Positions 46,462-55,056 of a stretch of DNA of 64,000 bases are shown one piece after another. Position 1 is the stretch's first letter; each line of letters begins with the position of its first letter. The DNA is taken from NCBI RefSeq assembly GCF_000333015.1, contig NZ_BANT01000016.1:101104-165103 (forward strand), in the 5' to 3' direction. The notes beneath the pieces were generated by a model that saw only the letters and a program-made list of their open reading frames with translations, searched no databases and was not told the origin of the DNA. The position numbers and the translations under genes were made by a program. The DNA comes from Gordonia hirsuta DSM 44140 = NBRC 16056 (GTDB lineage Bacteria > Actinomycetota > Actinomycetes > Mycobacteriales > Mycobacteriaceae).

Positions 46462-47795
46462 TGACCGCTCCCACCCTGACAGATGGCGGCGACCTGCTGC
46501 GCATCGCGACCGCCGGCAGCGTCGACGACGGCAAATCGACCCTGGTCGGCCGCCTGCTGTACGACACCAAGTCGGTGCTGGCCGACCAGATCGACGCGGT
46601 CACCAAGGCCTCGGTCGACCGCGGGATGGACACCCCGGATCTGTCGCTGCTGGTCGACGGCCTACGCGCCGAACGCGAACAGGGCATCACCATCGATGTG
46701 GCCTACCGCTACTTCGCCACCCCGGCGCGCAGCTTCGTACTCGCCGACACCCCCGGGCACGTGCAGTACACCCGCAACACCGTCTCCGGTGCCTCCACCG
46801 CCCAGCTGGTGATCCTGCTGGTCGATGCGCGCAACGGCGTCGTCGCGCAGACCCGCCGCCATGCCGCGGTGATGGCCCTGCTGGGGGTTCCGCAGCTGGT
46901 GCTGGCGGTCAACAAGATCGATCTGGTCGACGATCCGGCCGCGGTGTTCGCCGAGATCTCGACCGAGTTCGCCGCCATCACGCGGTCGCTGGGCTACGCC
47001 GACGAGCAGGTGCTGGAGATCCCGGTCTCGGCGCTGCACGGGGACAACATCGCCCACCGCTCGGCGCGCACCCCGTTCTACACCGGGCCGACGCTGATCG
47101 AGCATCTGGAGTCGGTGCCCAACGAGCAGGGCGCCGCCGCCCGCCGCGGGGACATGGGGCTGCGGTTCCCGGTGCAGTACGTGATCCGGCCGCGCACCGC
47201 CGACTACCCCGATTACCGCGGGTACGCCGGTCAGGTGGCTGCCGGCACCGTCAGCGTGGGCGACGAGATCGTGGTGGCATCCTCCGGGCAGCGGTCCCGG
47301 ATCGCCAAGATCGACACTCCCGACGGTGAACTGGCCAGCGCGCACGCCGGCCGCAGCGTCACCCTGCTGCTGAGCGACGACATCGACATCTCGCGCGGGG
47401 ATCTGATCGCGGCGGCCGCCGACGCTCCCGAGGCGGCTCAGCAGTTCACCGCCACCGTCTGCTGGCTGGGCGATAAGCCGCTGCGCACGGGTGCCCGGCT
47501 GCTGCTCAAGCACGGCACCAAGACCACCCAGGTGATCATCGGCGAGCTGCAGGCGCTGTTCGACGAACAGAACCTGGCGCTGATCGAGGCCCCCGAGACC
47601 GTGGAGCTCAACCAGATCGGCCGTATCGCGCTGATGACCGCCGAGCCCATCCCGGCCGACGACTACCAGGTGAACCGGGAGACCGGCAGCTTCCTGCTGA
47701 TCGATCCGCAGGGCGGCAACACCCTGGGCGCCGGACTGATCGGCGATGCCCTCGGCCCACTGGACCTGGCTCCGCTCGAGCCCGCCCTGCTCTGA
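46461..47795 (+). CDS. cysN: Sulfate adenylyltransferase subunit 1 (GTPase)
   Basis: GTP hydrolysis by this subunit drives APS formation by CysD. 444 aa. EF-Tu-like G1 GSVDDGKS, EQGITIDVAYRYF, G3 DTPGHVQYTRNT, G4 NKID, G5 VSALHGDN, then two beta-barrel domains. The protein ends after the barrels, so unlike M. tuberculosis CysNC it lacks an APS-kinase domain. It overlaps the next gene's ATG by one base. Confidence 0.95.
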   Translation: MTAPTLTDGGDLLRIATAGSVDDGKSTLVGRLLYDTKSVLADQIDAVTKASVDRGMDTPDLSLLVDGLRAEREQGITIDVAYRYFATPARSFVLADTPGHVQYTRNTVSGASTAQLVILLVDARNGVVAQTRRHAAVMALLGVPQLVLAVNKIDLVDDPAAVFAEISTEFAAITRSLGYADEQVLEIPVSALHGDNIAHRSARTPFYTGPTLIEHLESVPNEQGAAARRGDMGLRFPVQYVIRPRTADYPDYRGYAGQVAAGTVSVGDEIVVASSGQRSRIAKIDTPDGELASAHAGRSVTLLLSDDIDISRGDLIAAAADAPEAAQQFTATVCWLGDKPLRTGARLLLKHGTKTTQVIIGELQALFDEQNLALIEAPETVELNQIGRIALMTAEPIPADDYQVNRETGSFLLIDPQGGNTLGAGLIGDALGPLDLAPLEPALL

Positions 47796-48607
47796 TGGCA
47801 CGCCCCGGTCTGCCGACGCGCCCTGGTCTGCCGACGACGGACTCCCCGGTGCTGGTGCTCGCGGCCCACGGCAGCCGTGACGTCCGCTTCGCGGCCACCT
47901 CCGAGCGGGTGACCGATGCGGTGCGGCGCGCCCTGCCCGGGGTACGGGTGGAACTGGCCTACCTGGACCTGAACGTCCCGCTCCTGGACGATGTGCTCGA
48001 TGCCCTCGACGGCGAGGTGGTGGTGGTTCCGTTGCTGTTCGGCGACGGCTTCCACTCCAAGACCGACCTGCCGGCGATGCTCGAGGCCGCCAGGCTGCGC
48101 AACCCGCGGCTGCGTCCGGTCCAGACCCCTATCGTCGGGCGGTATTCCCCGGTGCCGGCGCTGATCGAGCGCCTCGAGCAGGCGCTGGGCCGGACACCGT
48201 CGGCGCACACCGGCGACGGTGTCCTGCTGTACGCGGTCGGCTCCTCCGATCCGGCCAGCGACGCCTCGATCCACGAGCGCGGCCGGGAACTGGCGGCGGT
48301 GCTGGGGGTGCCGGTGCACACCGTCTTCGCCACCCGCCTGGGCCGCGACGGCGCGGTGATGGCCGCGGCCACGGACTACCTGCGCGCCTGCGGGGCCCGC
48401 CAGCTCGTCGCCTCCCCGCTGTTCCTGTCGGCGGGGCTGCTCACCGAGCGGGTCGAACGGGAACTGGATGCGGTATGGCCCGGCGCCACGGTGGCCGGCC
48501 CCATCGGCGAGCACCCCTCACTGATCGCCGCGATCGCCCGGCTCTACCGGGACGCGGTGCCGCGCGCAATGCAGGTCGGAGCACCGGCCCCGGCCGGACT
48601 CGGCTGA
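47795..48607 (+). CDS. sirB: Sirohydrochlorin ferrochelatase-like (CbiX/SirB)
   Basis: A 270-aa chelatase with two CbiX-type halves, expected to insert Fe2+ into sirohydrochlorin to give sirohaem for SirA. First half: VLVLAAHGSRDVRF with the metal-binding His, ELAYLDLNVP, VVPLLFGDGFHSKTDLP with a second His. The second half is LLYAVGSSDPASDAS and LVASPLFLSAGLLTERV, where the His are lost. Corresponds to Rv2393 in M. tuberculosis. Last gene of the sulfur operon. Confidence 0.88.
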   Translation: MARPGLPTRPGLPTTDSPVLVLAAHGSRDVRFAATSERVTDAVRRALPGVRVELAYLDLNVPLLDDVLDALDGEVVVVPLLFGDGFHSKTDLPAMLEAARLRNPRLRPVQTPIVGRYSPVPALIERLEQALGRTPSAHTGDGVLLYAVGSSDPASDASIHERGRELAAVLGVPVHTVFATRLGRDGAVMAAATDYLRACGARQLVASPLFLSAGLLTERVERELDAVWPGATVAGPIGEHPSLIAAIARLYRDAVPRAMQVGAPAPAGLG

Positions 48608-48617
48608 CGCCGGCGGC

Positions 48618-48890
48618 TTACACCAGGTCCGGGCGCGGCTGCGGATCGATCTCCGGGCCTGCGGGCGGAGCACCGGGCTTGCCCGGCGGCTCGGTCGGCG
48701 GGATCGGCGCACCCGGCGGCGCGATGGGCGGCATCGGATCAGGTACCGGCTCGGGTTCGGGCATCGGCGCGCCCGGTTCTGGGTCGGGCGGCGGCGGAGC
48801 CGGACGATCGGGTCCTGCGCCGGTCGCCCCCGGCAGCAGCACGAGGCCCCCGCGCAGCATTCCGGGCCGGTTTCGCATCGTGGTCAGCAT
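48618..48890 (-). CDS. Small Pro-rich protein, 90 aa
   Basis: After MLTTMRNRPGMLRGGLVLLPGATG, which is too weak for a clear signal peptide, the rest is almost wholly Pro/Glu/Gly/Ala (PPPPDPEPGAPMPEPEPVPDP). Such disordered proteins occur in Actinobacteria, sometimes surface-linked. AAGGA lies about 9 bases before ATG 48890; another ATG is at 48896. It converges with sirB, 10 bp apart. Low complexity and GC leave some doubt that it is expressed. Confidence 0.5.
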   Translation of the reverse strand: MLTTMRNRPGMLRGGLVLLPGATGAGPDRPAPPPPDPEPGAPMPEPEPVPDPMPPIAPPGAPIPPTEPPGKPGAPPAGPEIDPQPRPDLV

Positions 48891-49057
48891 CCTCATCGTT
48901 CCTTCCTGCCTCTCGGCCGGTGGTGGTGAACGTGCCTGGTACGTCCACCGGATACCCCGAACGACTCTTTTTCATGCCCTCCCGGCCGGGCCCTTCCGTC
49001 CGGGGGCCGTCGCCCGCACACCGTCGACGGCTCACCGCACACCATCGACGACACCGC

Positions 49058-49083
49058 GTTTAGCGACCACCGGCGACGGGTAG
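49058..49083 (+). promoter_or_regulatory. SigF/SigB-like stress promoter upstream of csbD-dps
   Basis: GTTT (49058-49061), a 16-bp spacer, then GGGTAG (49078-49083) match the mycobacterial SigF/SigB pattern GTTT-N15-17-GGGTA. It is 110 bp before csbD. The 304 bp between the Pro-rich gene and csbD hold this site and an 8-bp inverted repeat, CGGAAAAC (49135-49142) with GTTTTCCG (49165-49172), a possible operator in the leader; no gene was seen. Confidence 0.6.
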
Positions 49084-49193
49084 CCCTGTGCACGAGAGGT
49101 CCTCAGTGCCTCTTGCTGAATGAACGAGCACGATCGGAAAACCCGAGCAAGACCGACACATCCCGTTTTCCGGGAGCAGAAAGGAGACTCGCC

Positions 49194-49430
49194 ATGGATA
49201 AGGACGAGGCAAAGACAGGTCTGGCCGGCGTCGTCGAGGGCGTCAAGGGTAAAGCCAAGGAGATGACCGGCAAGGTCATGGGCGACGAAGAGGTCACCGG
49301 CCAGGGCCTCGAAGAGCAGAAGGCCGCGGCTGCCAAGCGTGACAGCGCCAGGCATGCCGCCGAAGCCGACAAGCACCAGGCGCAGGCCGATGCGAAGCAC
49401 ACCGAAGCCGATCTGCGCGAGGAACGCTGA
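49194..49430 (+). CDS. CsbD-family stress protein
   Basis: A 78-aa hydrophilic helical protein of the CsbD family: MDKDEAKTGLAGVVEGVKGKAKEMTG, then GDEEVTGQGLEEQKAAAAKRD and an Ala/His/Glu-rich end. CsbD proteins are general-stress proteins (SigB-dependent in Bacillus) of unknown biochemistry, probably intrinsically flexible. AAGGAG is 8 bases before ATG 49194. The SigF/SigB-like promoter upstream and dps downstream support a stress role. Confidence 0.9.
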   Translation: MDKDEAKTGLAGVVEGVKGKAKEMTGKVMGDEEVTGQGLEEQKAAAAKRDSARHAAEADKHQAQADAKHTEADLREER

Positions 49431-49465
49431 CCCGGCCGATCCGCGGTAGGTAGACCCCCCTGCGG

Positions 49466-49485
49466 CGGCCGGCCCCTTCCGGCCG
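49466..49485 (+). terminator. GC hairpin between csbD and dps
   Basis: CGGCCGG pairs with CCGGCCG around a CCCCTT loop, 36 bp after the csbD stop and before the dps SD. It has no U-tract and may attenuate or stabilise rather than end transcripts. Confidence 0.4.
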
Positions 49486-49526
49486 GCCGTCGTGGCGGCG
49501 GCCACCACGATCTAAGGAGCAGCACA

Positions 49527-50096
49527 ATGACTTTAAGTACCACCCATACCGATTCGATCGATTTCACTCTTCCCGGTGTAGCCCGGCGCGATGCCACTGC
49601 GGTGATCACCGTCCTGCAGGACCGGCTCAACGCGCTCAATGATCTGGCACTGACGCTCAAGCACGTGCACTGGAACGTGGTCGGTCCGCACTTCATCGCG
49701 GTGCACACCATGCTCGACCCACAGGTCGAGACGGTGCGCGCCATGGTCGACCAGACCGCTGAACGCATCGCCGCCCTGGGCGGATCACCGGTGGGCACCC
49801 CCGGCGCGCTGGTCGCCGAGCGTTCCTGGGACGACTACGAACTGGGCCGCGCCGATGCGATCGCTCACCTGGGCGCACTCGACGTGGTCTACGACGGGAT
49901 CTTAGACAGCTACCGCCGGGCACTGGATGCGACCGGCGACTTGGACGAGGTGACCCAGGACCTGCTCGTCGGCCACACCCGCGACCTGGAGCAGATCCAC
50001 TGGATGGTCCGCGCCCACCTGGAGACACCGGGCGGTGAGCTGAACACCGCCGCTGCCCACACCGAGCAGCAGGGAGCCACCCATGCTCAGCGATGA
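49527..50096 (+). CDS. dps: Dps-family DNA-binding ferritin-like protein
   Basis: A 189-aa dodecamer-forming protein that stores iron and shields DNA during starvation and oxidative stress. The ferroxidase site motif is LKHVHWNVVGPHFIAVHTMLD (His and Asp) followed by DQTAERIAALGG. The N-terminal 18 residues and a C-terminal tail (HTEQQGATHAQR) flank the four-helix core. AAGGAG precedes ATG 49527. It overlaps the PfpI-like gene by 14 bp. Confidence 0.94.
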   Translation: MTLSTTHTDSIDFTLPGVARRDATAVITVLQDRLNALNDLALTLKHVHWNVVGPHFIAVHTMLDPQVETVRAMVDQTAERIAALGGSPVGTPGALVAERSWDDYELGRADAIAHLGALDVVYDGILDSYRRALDATGDLDEVTQDLLVGHTRDLEQIHWMVRAHLETPGGELNTAAAHTEQQGATHAQR

Positions 50097-50706
50097 CGGC
50101 CGCCGAGAAGACATCACCGCGACTCCCGACCCGGACGCGCCACTGACCGGCGCGCGCAAGGTCGCCTTCCTGGTCGCTCCCGAGGGTGTCGAGCAGGTCG
50201 AGCTGGTCCAGCCGTGGCGGGCCGTGAGCGATGCCGGGGCCGAGCCGGTCCTGGTGTCGACGGTGTCCGGCAAGATCCAGGCGTTCAACCACCTCGACCG
50301 CGGCGACAGCTTCCCGGTGGACCAGACCGTCGATCAACTCGATACCACCGAGTTCGATGCCCTGGTCCTGCCCGGCGGCGTCGCCAACCCCGATTACCTG
50401 CGAACCGTTCCGGGAGCGGTCGCGCTGGTGCAGGACTTCTTCAACCGGGGTCTGCCGGTGGCGGTGATCTGCCACGGCCCGTGGACCCTGATCGACGCCG
50501 GAGTGGTCCGCGGCCGCGACATCACCTCGTGGCCGAGCCTGGCGACGGACCTGAAGAACGCCGGCGCCGACTGGGTCGACCAGGAGGTCGTGGTGTGCCG
50601 CAAGGGACCCAACACCCTGGTCTCCAGCCGCAACCCCGACGACCTGCCGGCGTTCTGCGCGAACCTGGTCGACGTCCTGCGGCGCGAACACCCGGTACCC
50701 GCGTGA
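50083..50706 (+). CDS. PfpI/DJ-1-family protein
   Basis: A 207-aa class I glutamine-amidotransferase-like protein. The nucleophile elbow is AVICHGPWTLIDAG (Cys about 130), with an acidic partner near FLVAPEGVEQVEL. Members act as deglycases, chaperones or proteases; the YhbO/PfpI group is stress-linked. It overlaps dps by 14 bp and so is translationally coupled. Its N-terminal 25 residues are an Asp-rich extension. Confidence 0.88.
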   Translation: MLSDDGRREDITATPDPDAPLTGARKVAFLVAPEGVEQVELVQPWRAVSDAGAEPVLVSTVSGKIQAFNHLDRGDSFPVDQTVDQLDTTEFDALVLPGGVANPDYLRTVPGAVALVQDFFNRGLPVAVICHGPWTLIDAGVVRGRDITSWPSLATDLKNAGADWVDQEVVVCRKGPNTLVSSRNPDDLPAFCANLVDVLRREHPVPA

Positions 50707-50752
50707 GCTCGCGTTCCTGAGGCCGCCTCATCCCGAGGCCGTCAGGTCCGGC

Positions 50753-50787
50753 CCCGCACCCGCATCAGCCCTGGATGCGGGTGCGGG
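50753..50787. terminator. Perfect 14-bp hairpin between convergent genes
   Basis: CCCGCACCCGCATC (50753-50766) is the exact reverse complement of GATGCGGGTGCGGG (50774-50787) with a 7-nt loop. It overlaps the last codons of the acyl-CoA synthetase gene and would stop transcription arriving from either side. Confidence 0.65.
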
Positions 50788-52399
50788 TGTCACCCCAGGC
50801 GGCGTCGCGCAGCTCGTTTTTGCGGATCTTCCCGGTGGAGGTCTTGGGCAGTTCGGCGACGAACTCGATCTCGCGCGGCGCCTTGTAGGAGGCGATCTTG
50901 CTCTTGACGTGCGCGATCACCTCGTCCTGGCTCAGCGTCGAGCCCTCGGTGAGCACCACATAGGCTTTGGGCCGCTCGCCCCACTTGTCGTCGGGCACGC
51001 CGATGACTGCCACATCGGCTACCTCGGGGTGGCTCACGACGGCCTGTTCCACCTCGATCGTGGAGATGTTCTCGCCGCCGGAGATCACCACGTCTTTGGC
51101 GCGGTCGAGCAGCTGCACATAGCCGTCCGGGTGCATCACCCCCAGATCGCCGGAGTGGAACCAGCCGCCGGCGAAGGCCTCGGCGGTGCGTTCGGGGTCC
51201 TCGTAGTACCCCTTCATCACCACGTTGCCGCGCATCACGATCTCGCCCATCTGGGCGCCGTCGGCGGCCACGTCGACCAGCTGGCCGTCGACCAGATCCG
51301 GCAGCACCACGCGCAGCCGGTCGGCGGTGAGCATGCCCACGCCCTGGCGGGCCATCCGCACCGACAGCTCATCGGCCGAGAGCTCCGACCAGCTCGGATC
51401 GGGTTCGCAGACCGCATACGGACCGTACGTCTCGGTCAGACCGTAGACGTGCACGATCTCGATGCCGAGGTGATGGATGGCCTTGATGATCGTCGGGCTC
51501 GGCGGAGCCCCGGCGGTGGCGATGGCCATCGGCGTGCGCATCGGATGGGCTTCCGGCGCGGTGGCCAGAGTGGTCAGCACGGTGGGGGCTCCCGACATCT
51601 GGTTGATGTTCTCCCCGTCGATCAGCCGCCACATATCGTCCCCGCGCACCGCCCGCAGGCAGACGTGGGTTCCGGCGACCGCCGTCAGCGCCCACGGACC
51701 GCACCAGCCGTTGCAGTGGAACATCGGCAGCGTCCACAGGTAGTTGGTGTCGATGGAGAAGCCCTGGGTGACCACGTTGCCCAGCGAGGCCAGGTAGGCG
51801 CCGCGATGGGTGTACATGACGCCCTTGGGACGGCCGGTGGTGCCGGAGGTGTAGTTCAGCGAGATCACCGTGTTCTCGTCGGCGACCTCCCAGGCGCGCT
51901 GGGCGCCGCCGTCGCCCCGTGCCATCAGCGCGTCGTACCGAACGACGCCTTCACGGCCCTGGGCACCCAGGTACTCCCCCTCCTGACTGGGCGTCTCGAC
52001 GATCTCGCGCACGGTCGCGAACTCGACCTCGCCCAGACCGGCCAGCAGCGGACCGTCGCCGATCAGCAGCACCGCGCCCGAGTGATCGCAGATGTAGCGG
52101 ACCTCATCGGGTGCCAGCCGGGTATTGATGGCCACCAGCACCCCGCCGGCCAGCGGCACCGCGAAGTGCGCGGCCAGCAGTTCCAGGGAGTTGGTGGCCA
52201 GATACGCCACCTTGTCGCCGGGCTGCACCCCCGAGGCGGCCAGCGCATCGGCCAGCAGCTGCACATCGGCGGCCAGTTCGGCATAGCTGAGGCGGCGGCC
52301 GCCGTCGATCACCGCGAGCTTGGTCGGGTGCACCTGCGCCGATCGGTACAGAAAGTGCAGCGGGGAGAGCGGGGTGTCGAGTCCATCGGACATGGTCAT
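50765..52399 (-). CDS. Acyl-CoA synthetase (AMP-binding)
   Basis: A 544-aa adenylate-forming enzyme that activates a medium- or long-chain fatty acid with ATP and CoA. Motifs: SLNYTSGTTGRPKGVMYTH (P-loop, about 180-198), YGLTETYGPY, the hinge YVQLLDRAKDVVISGGENI and the catalytic Lys in PKTSTGKIRKNEL. The region after YGLTETYG fits the FadD35-like or medium-chain group. ATG 52399 has AAGGA about 11 bases upstream; ATG 52423 also fits. Confidence 0.9.
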   Translation of the reverse strand: MTMSDGLDTPLSPLHFLYRSAQVHPTKLAVIDGGRRLSYAELAADVQLLADALAASGVQPGDKVAYLATNSLELLAAHFAVPLAGGVLVAINTRLAPDEVRYICDHSGAVLLIGDGPLLAGLGEVEFATVREIVETPSQEGEYLGAQGREGVVRYDALMARGDGGAQRAWEVADENTVISLNYTSGTTGRPKGVMYTHRGAYLASLGNVVTQGFSIDTNYLWTLPMFHCNGWCGPWALTAVAGTHVCLRAVRGDDMWRLIDGENINQMSGAPTVLTTLATAPEAHPMRTPMAIATAGAPPSPTIIKAIHHLGIEIVHVYGLTETYGPYAVCEPDPSWSELSADELSVRMARQGVGMLTADRLRVVLPDLVDGQLVDVAADGAQMGEIVMRGNVVMKGYYEDPERTAEAFAGGWFHSGDLGVMHPDGYVQLLDRAKDVVISGGENISTIEVEQAVVSHPEVADVAVIGVPDDKWGERPKAYVVLTEGSTLSQDEVIAHVKSKIASYKAPREIEFVAELPKTSTGKIRKNELRDAAWGDTRTRIQG

Positions 52400-52598
52400 C
52401 GCAGTGATCTTCCTTGCAGCCATACGGATTCAGTGGTCCACCTCACTCTACCCCGCATGGCACTGCGTGCCATGTCGCTTCCGGTGACTGTGCGACGAAC
52501 GGCTGCCGTCCTGCGACCGGCGGTCACCGGTCGGCATATGATCAGCCGGATCGGTCGACGACCGTGACACCGGTGACGAATGGGAAGGAGGACGCAGC

Positions 52599-54056
52599 GT
52601 GGACCTGTCCCCCGGATCGATCTTCGCCGGCTACCGCGTTCTCGCTCGGCTCGGCCAGGGCGGTATGGGCCAGGTGTACCTGGTGGAGAATACGAATCTC
52701 TCGCGCCGGGAAGCGCTCAAGGTGGTCTCCCAAGCCGGCAACGGAACCCCGGAGTTCGCCGAACGCTTCGCCCGCGAGGCACGCACCGCGGCGAATCTGC
52801 GGCATCCGTCGATCATCACCGTCCATCAGTACGGTGTCGAGAACGGCGTGCCGTGGTTCACCATGGCCTACCTCGACGGGCACGATCTGAGCGGCGCGGC
52901 ATTACCGGACCCCGAGATCGCCGAGGTCGGCCGCCGCGTCGCGTCCGCACTGGACACCGCACACCGGTCCGGCGTGATTCACCGCGATATCAAACCCGCC
53001 AATCTCATGGTCACCCGCGACGAACGCACCGGCCGGCTCGATACCGTCACCGTGCTCGATTTCGGCATCGCCCGCCTGGCCGATGGTCAGGGCCTGACCG
53101 GCACCGGCTCGTTCATCGGGACCCTCTCCTACAGCGCTCCCGAGACGATCGACGGCCGGGAGCCCACGCCCGCCGCCGATCAGTACTCGCTGGCCTGCAC
53201 GCTGTATCAGTTGTTCACCGGGCAACCTCCCTACACCGGCTCCCCGGTATCGGTCATGGGCGCCCACGCCGCGGCCGACGTGCCCGCCGTGAGCGGGCAC
53301 CGGCCCGAACTGGGCGCGCTGGATGCGGTCTTCGCGCGCGCTCTGGCCAAACACCCCGCTCAGCGGTATCCGGACTGCACGACTTTCGCCGACGCGATCG
53401 GCCGCGCACTGGCCGCGCCGCGGCCGGATGCCGCCGCGCAGCAGACGCTCCCGGCCGCTCAGGCGCACCATGCCGGCGTCTATCCGCCGGCCGGGGCGGT
53501 GGAGGCCCGAACGCACAACGTTGCCCGCACCACGAATCAGCGCACACCGATCGCCGTCGTGGCCGCAGGCGTCGTCGTCGCGGTCGGGGCCGCCGCGGTC
53601 CTCATCTACGCGCTCCTGCCGGGAAGCGACGATCCCGGCAGCACGTCCGCGGCGTCCTCGGCGGCCGCCGCCCAGGACGTCTCCCGGGTTTCGTCCGTCT
53701 CACCGGCCCCCGGCGCCTCCGCACCTCCCGCCGCCTCCTCGGCTGGCCCGTCCGCCCCGTCTATCCCGTCCGAATCTGCTGTGCCGTCGGTGTGCGTATT
53801 CAACGCCGGCCCGGTCTCCGGTCTGGGCACGACCACCGCCGAGCAACTCAGCGCCGCCGGCTACACCGTCGTCGGCTCCGGCAACCTGGTGACCGGCTCC
53901 ATCACCGAGAACGTCGTCTTCTACGAAATCGGCGACGAACAGGCCGCCGGTCGACTCGCCGGTCTGGTCCCCGGCGGCGCGGTGACCGAGCCGAAGCCGG
54001 CCGCCTTCACCCGATGCCCAGACGGGCTCGCGGTGATCATGGTGACCGACGACTGA
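52599..54056 (+). CDS. Transmembrane Ser/Thr protein kinase with LytR_C-like extracellular domain
   Basis: A 485-aa PknB-like kinase. The kinase domain (about 10-275) is complete: GQGGMGQVY, K41, HRDIKPAN (128-135), DFG (154-156) and SAPE. A juxtamembrane linker precedes a single TM (about 311-337). Outside, a Ser/Ala/Pro-rich stalk leads to about 80 residues (VCVFNAGPVSGLGTTTAEQLSAAG to VIMVTDD) that resemble the LytR_C domain of cell-wall ligases rather than the PASTA repeats typical of PknB. GTG 52599 with GGAAGGAGG upstream. It converges on cysA. Confidence 0.87.
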   Translation: MDLSPGSIFAGYRVLARLGQGGMGQVYLVENTNLSRREALKVVSQAGNGTPEFAERFAREARTAANLRHPSIITVHQYGVENGVPWFTMAYLDGHDLSGAALPDPEIAEVGRRVASALDTAHRSGVIHRDIKPANLMVTRDERTGRLDTVTVLDFGIARLADGQGLTGTGSFIGTLSYSAPETIDGREPTPAADQYSLACTLYQLFTGQPPYTGSPVSVMGAHAAADVPAVSGHRPELGALDAVFARALAKHPAQRYPDCTTFADAIGRALAAPRPDAAAQQTLPAAQAHHAGVYPPAGAVEARTHNVARTTNQRTPIAVVAAGVVVAVGAAAVLIYALLPGSDDPGSTSAASSAAAAQDVSRVSSVSPAPGASAPPAASSAGPSAPSIPSESAVPSVCVFNAGPVSGLGTTTAEQLSAAGYTVVGSGNLVTGSITENVVFYEIGDEQAAGRLAGLVPGGAVTEPKPAAFTRCPDGLAVIMVTDD

Positions 54057-54060
54057 TCGG

Positions 54061-55056
54061 CTAACCCGAGGCGAGTTTGGGAACGACGGTGGCGCGGGCG
54101 TAGACGGTCTGCCCGGCCGCCAGTTCCAGCGCGTTCTGGTCGCCGCGGGTGATCTGGGCGATGAACTCCTCGCCGGTGGCCGCGGCGGTCAGCTCCACCC
54201 GGGTCTCGAAGCCCAGGTTCACCACCCGGTTGACGGTCGCCCGGACCACGCCGGTGTCCAGGGACGGGTCCTCGGGCGGATAGGTCATCTCCGGGGTGCG
54301 GCCGATCCGGATGTCGTGCGGACGCACCAGCTGCCCGTTGAGCCGGGAGACCGACCCCAGGAACGAGGCCACGAAGACGTTGTCGGGGCGGTCGTACAGG
54401 TCGTCGGGGGTGCCGACCTGCTCGATGCGGCCCTTGTTCAGGATCGCGATCCGGTCGGAGACGTCCAGGGCCTCCTGCTGGTCGTGGGTGACCAGCACGG
54501 TGGTCACGTGGACCTCCTCGTGCAGCTGCCGCAGCCAGCGCCGCAGATCGTCGCGCACCTTGGCATCCAGGGCCCCGAAGGGCTCGTCGAGCAGCAGCAC
54601 CTGCGGGTCCACCGCCAGCGCGCGGGCCAGCGCCATCCGCTGCCGCTGCCCGCCCGAGAGCTGGGAGGGATAGCGCTTCTGTACGAACTCCAAGCCCACC
54701 ACCTCCAGCAGCTCGTCGACCTTCTTGCGGACCTCGGCCTTGGGCCGCTTGCGGATCTTGAGGCCGAAGCCGATGTTCTCGCGCACCGTCATCTGTTTGA
54801 ACGCGGCGTAGTGCTGGAAGACGAAGCCGATATCGCGCTGCTGCGGCGAGGCCTGCGAGACATCGCGGCCGTTGATCTCGATCACCCCCGAATCAAGGCT
54901 GTCCAGGCCGGCGATGGCGCGCAGCAGCGTCGACTTGCCGCTGCCGGACGGGCCCAGCAGGGAGGTGAGCGAACCGGCGGGAATGTCGATGGAGACATCG
55001 TCGAGGGCCGCGAAGTCGCCGTAGTGCTTGTTGGCACCGATCACCGAGATGGACAT
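54061..55056 (-). CDS. cysA: Sulfate ABC transporter ATPase
   Basis: Energises sulfate/thiosulfate import. 331 aa. Walker [10 protein letters not shown] (about 35-43), Q-loop VFQHYAAF, signature LSGGQRQR, Walker [12 protein letters not shown] and the switch His in [10 protein letters not shown]-terminal TOBE-like regulatory part follows ([10 protein letters not shown]). Starts directly after the cysW stop; last of sbp-cysT-cysW-cysA. Confidence 0.95.
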   Translation of the reverse strand: MSISVIGANKHYGDFAALDDVSIDIPAGSLTSLLGPSGSGKSTLLRAIAGLDSLDSGVIEINGRDVSQASPQQRDIGFVFQHYAAFKQMTVRENIGFGLKIRKRPKAEVRKKVDELLEVVGLEFVQKRYPSQLSGGQRQRMALARALAVDPQVLLLDEPFGALDAKVRDDLRRWLRQLHEEVHVTTVLVTHDQQEALDVSDRIAILNKGRIEQVGTPDDLYDRPDNVFVASFLGSVSRLNGQLVRPHDIRIGRTPEMTYPPEDPSLDTGVVRATVNRVVNLGFETRVELTAAATGEEFIAQITRGDQNALELAAGQTVYARATVVPKLASG

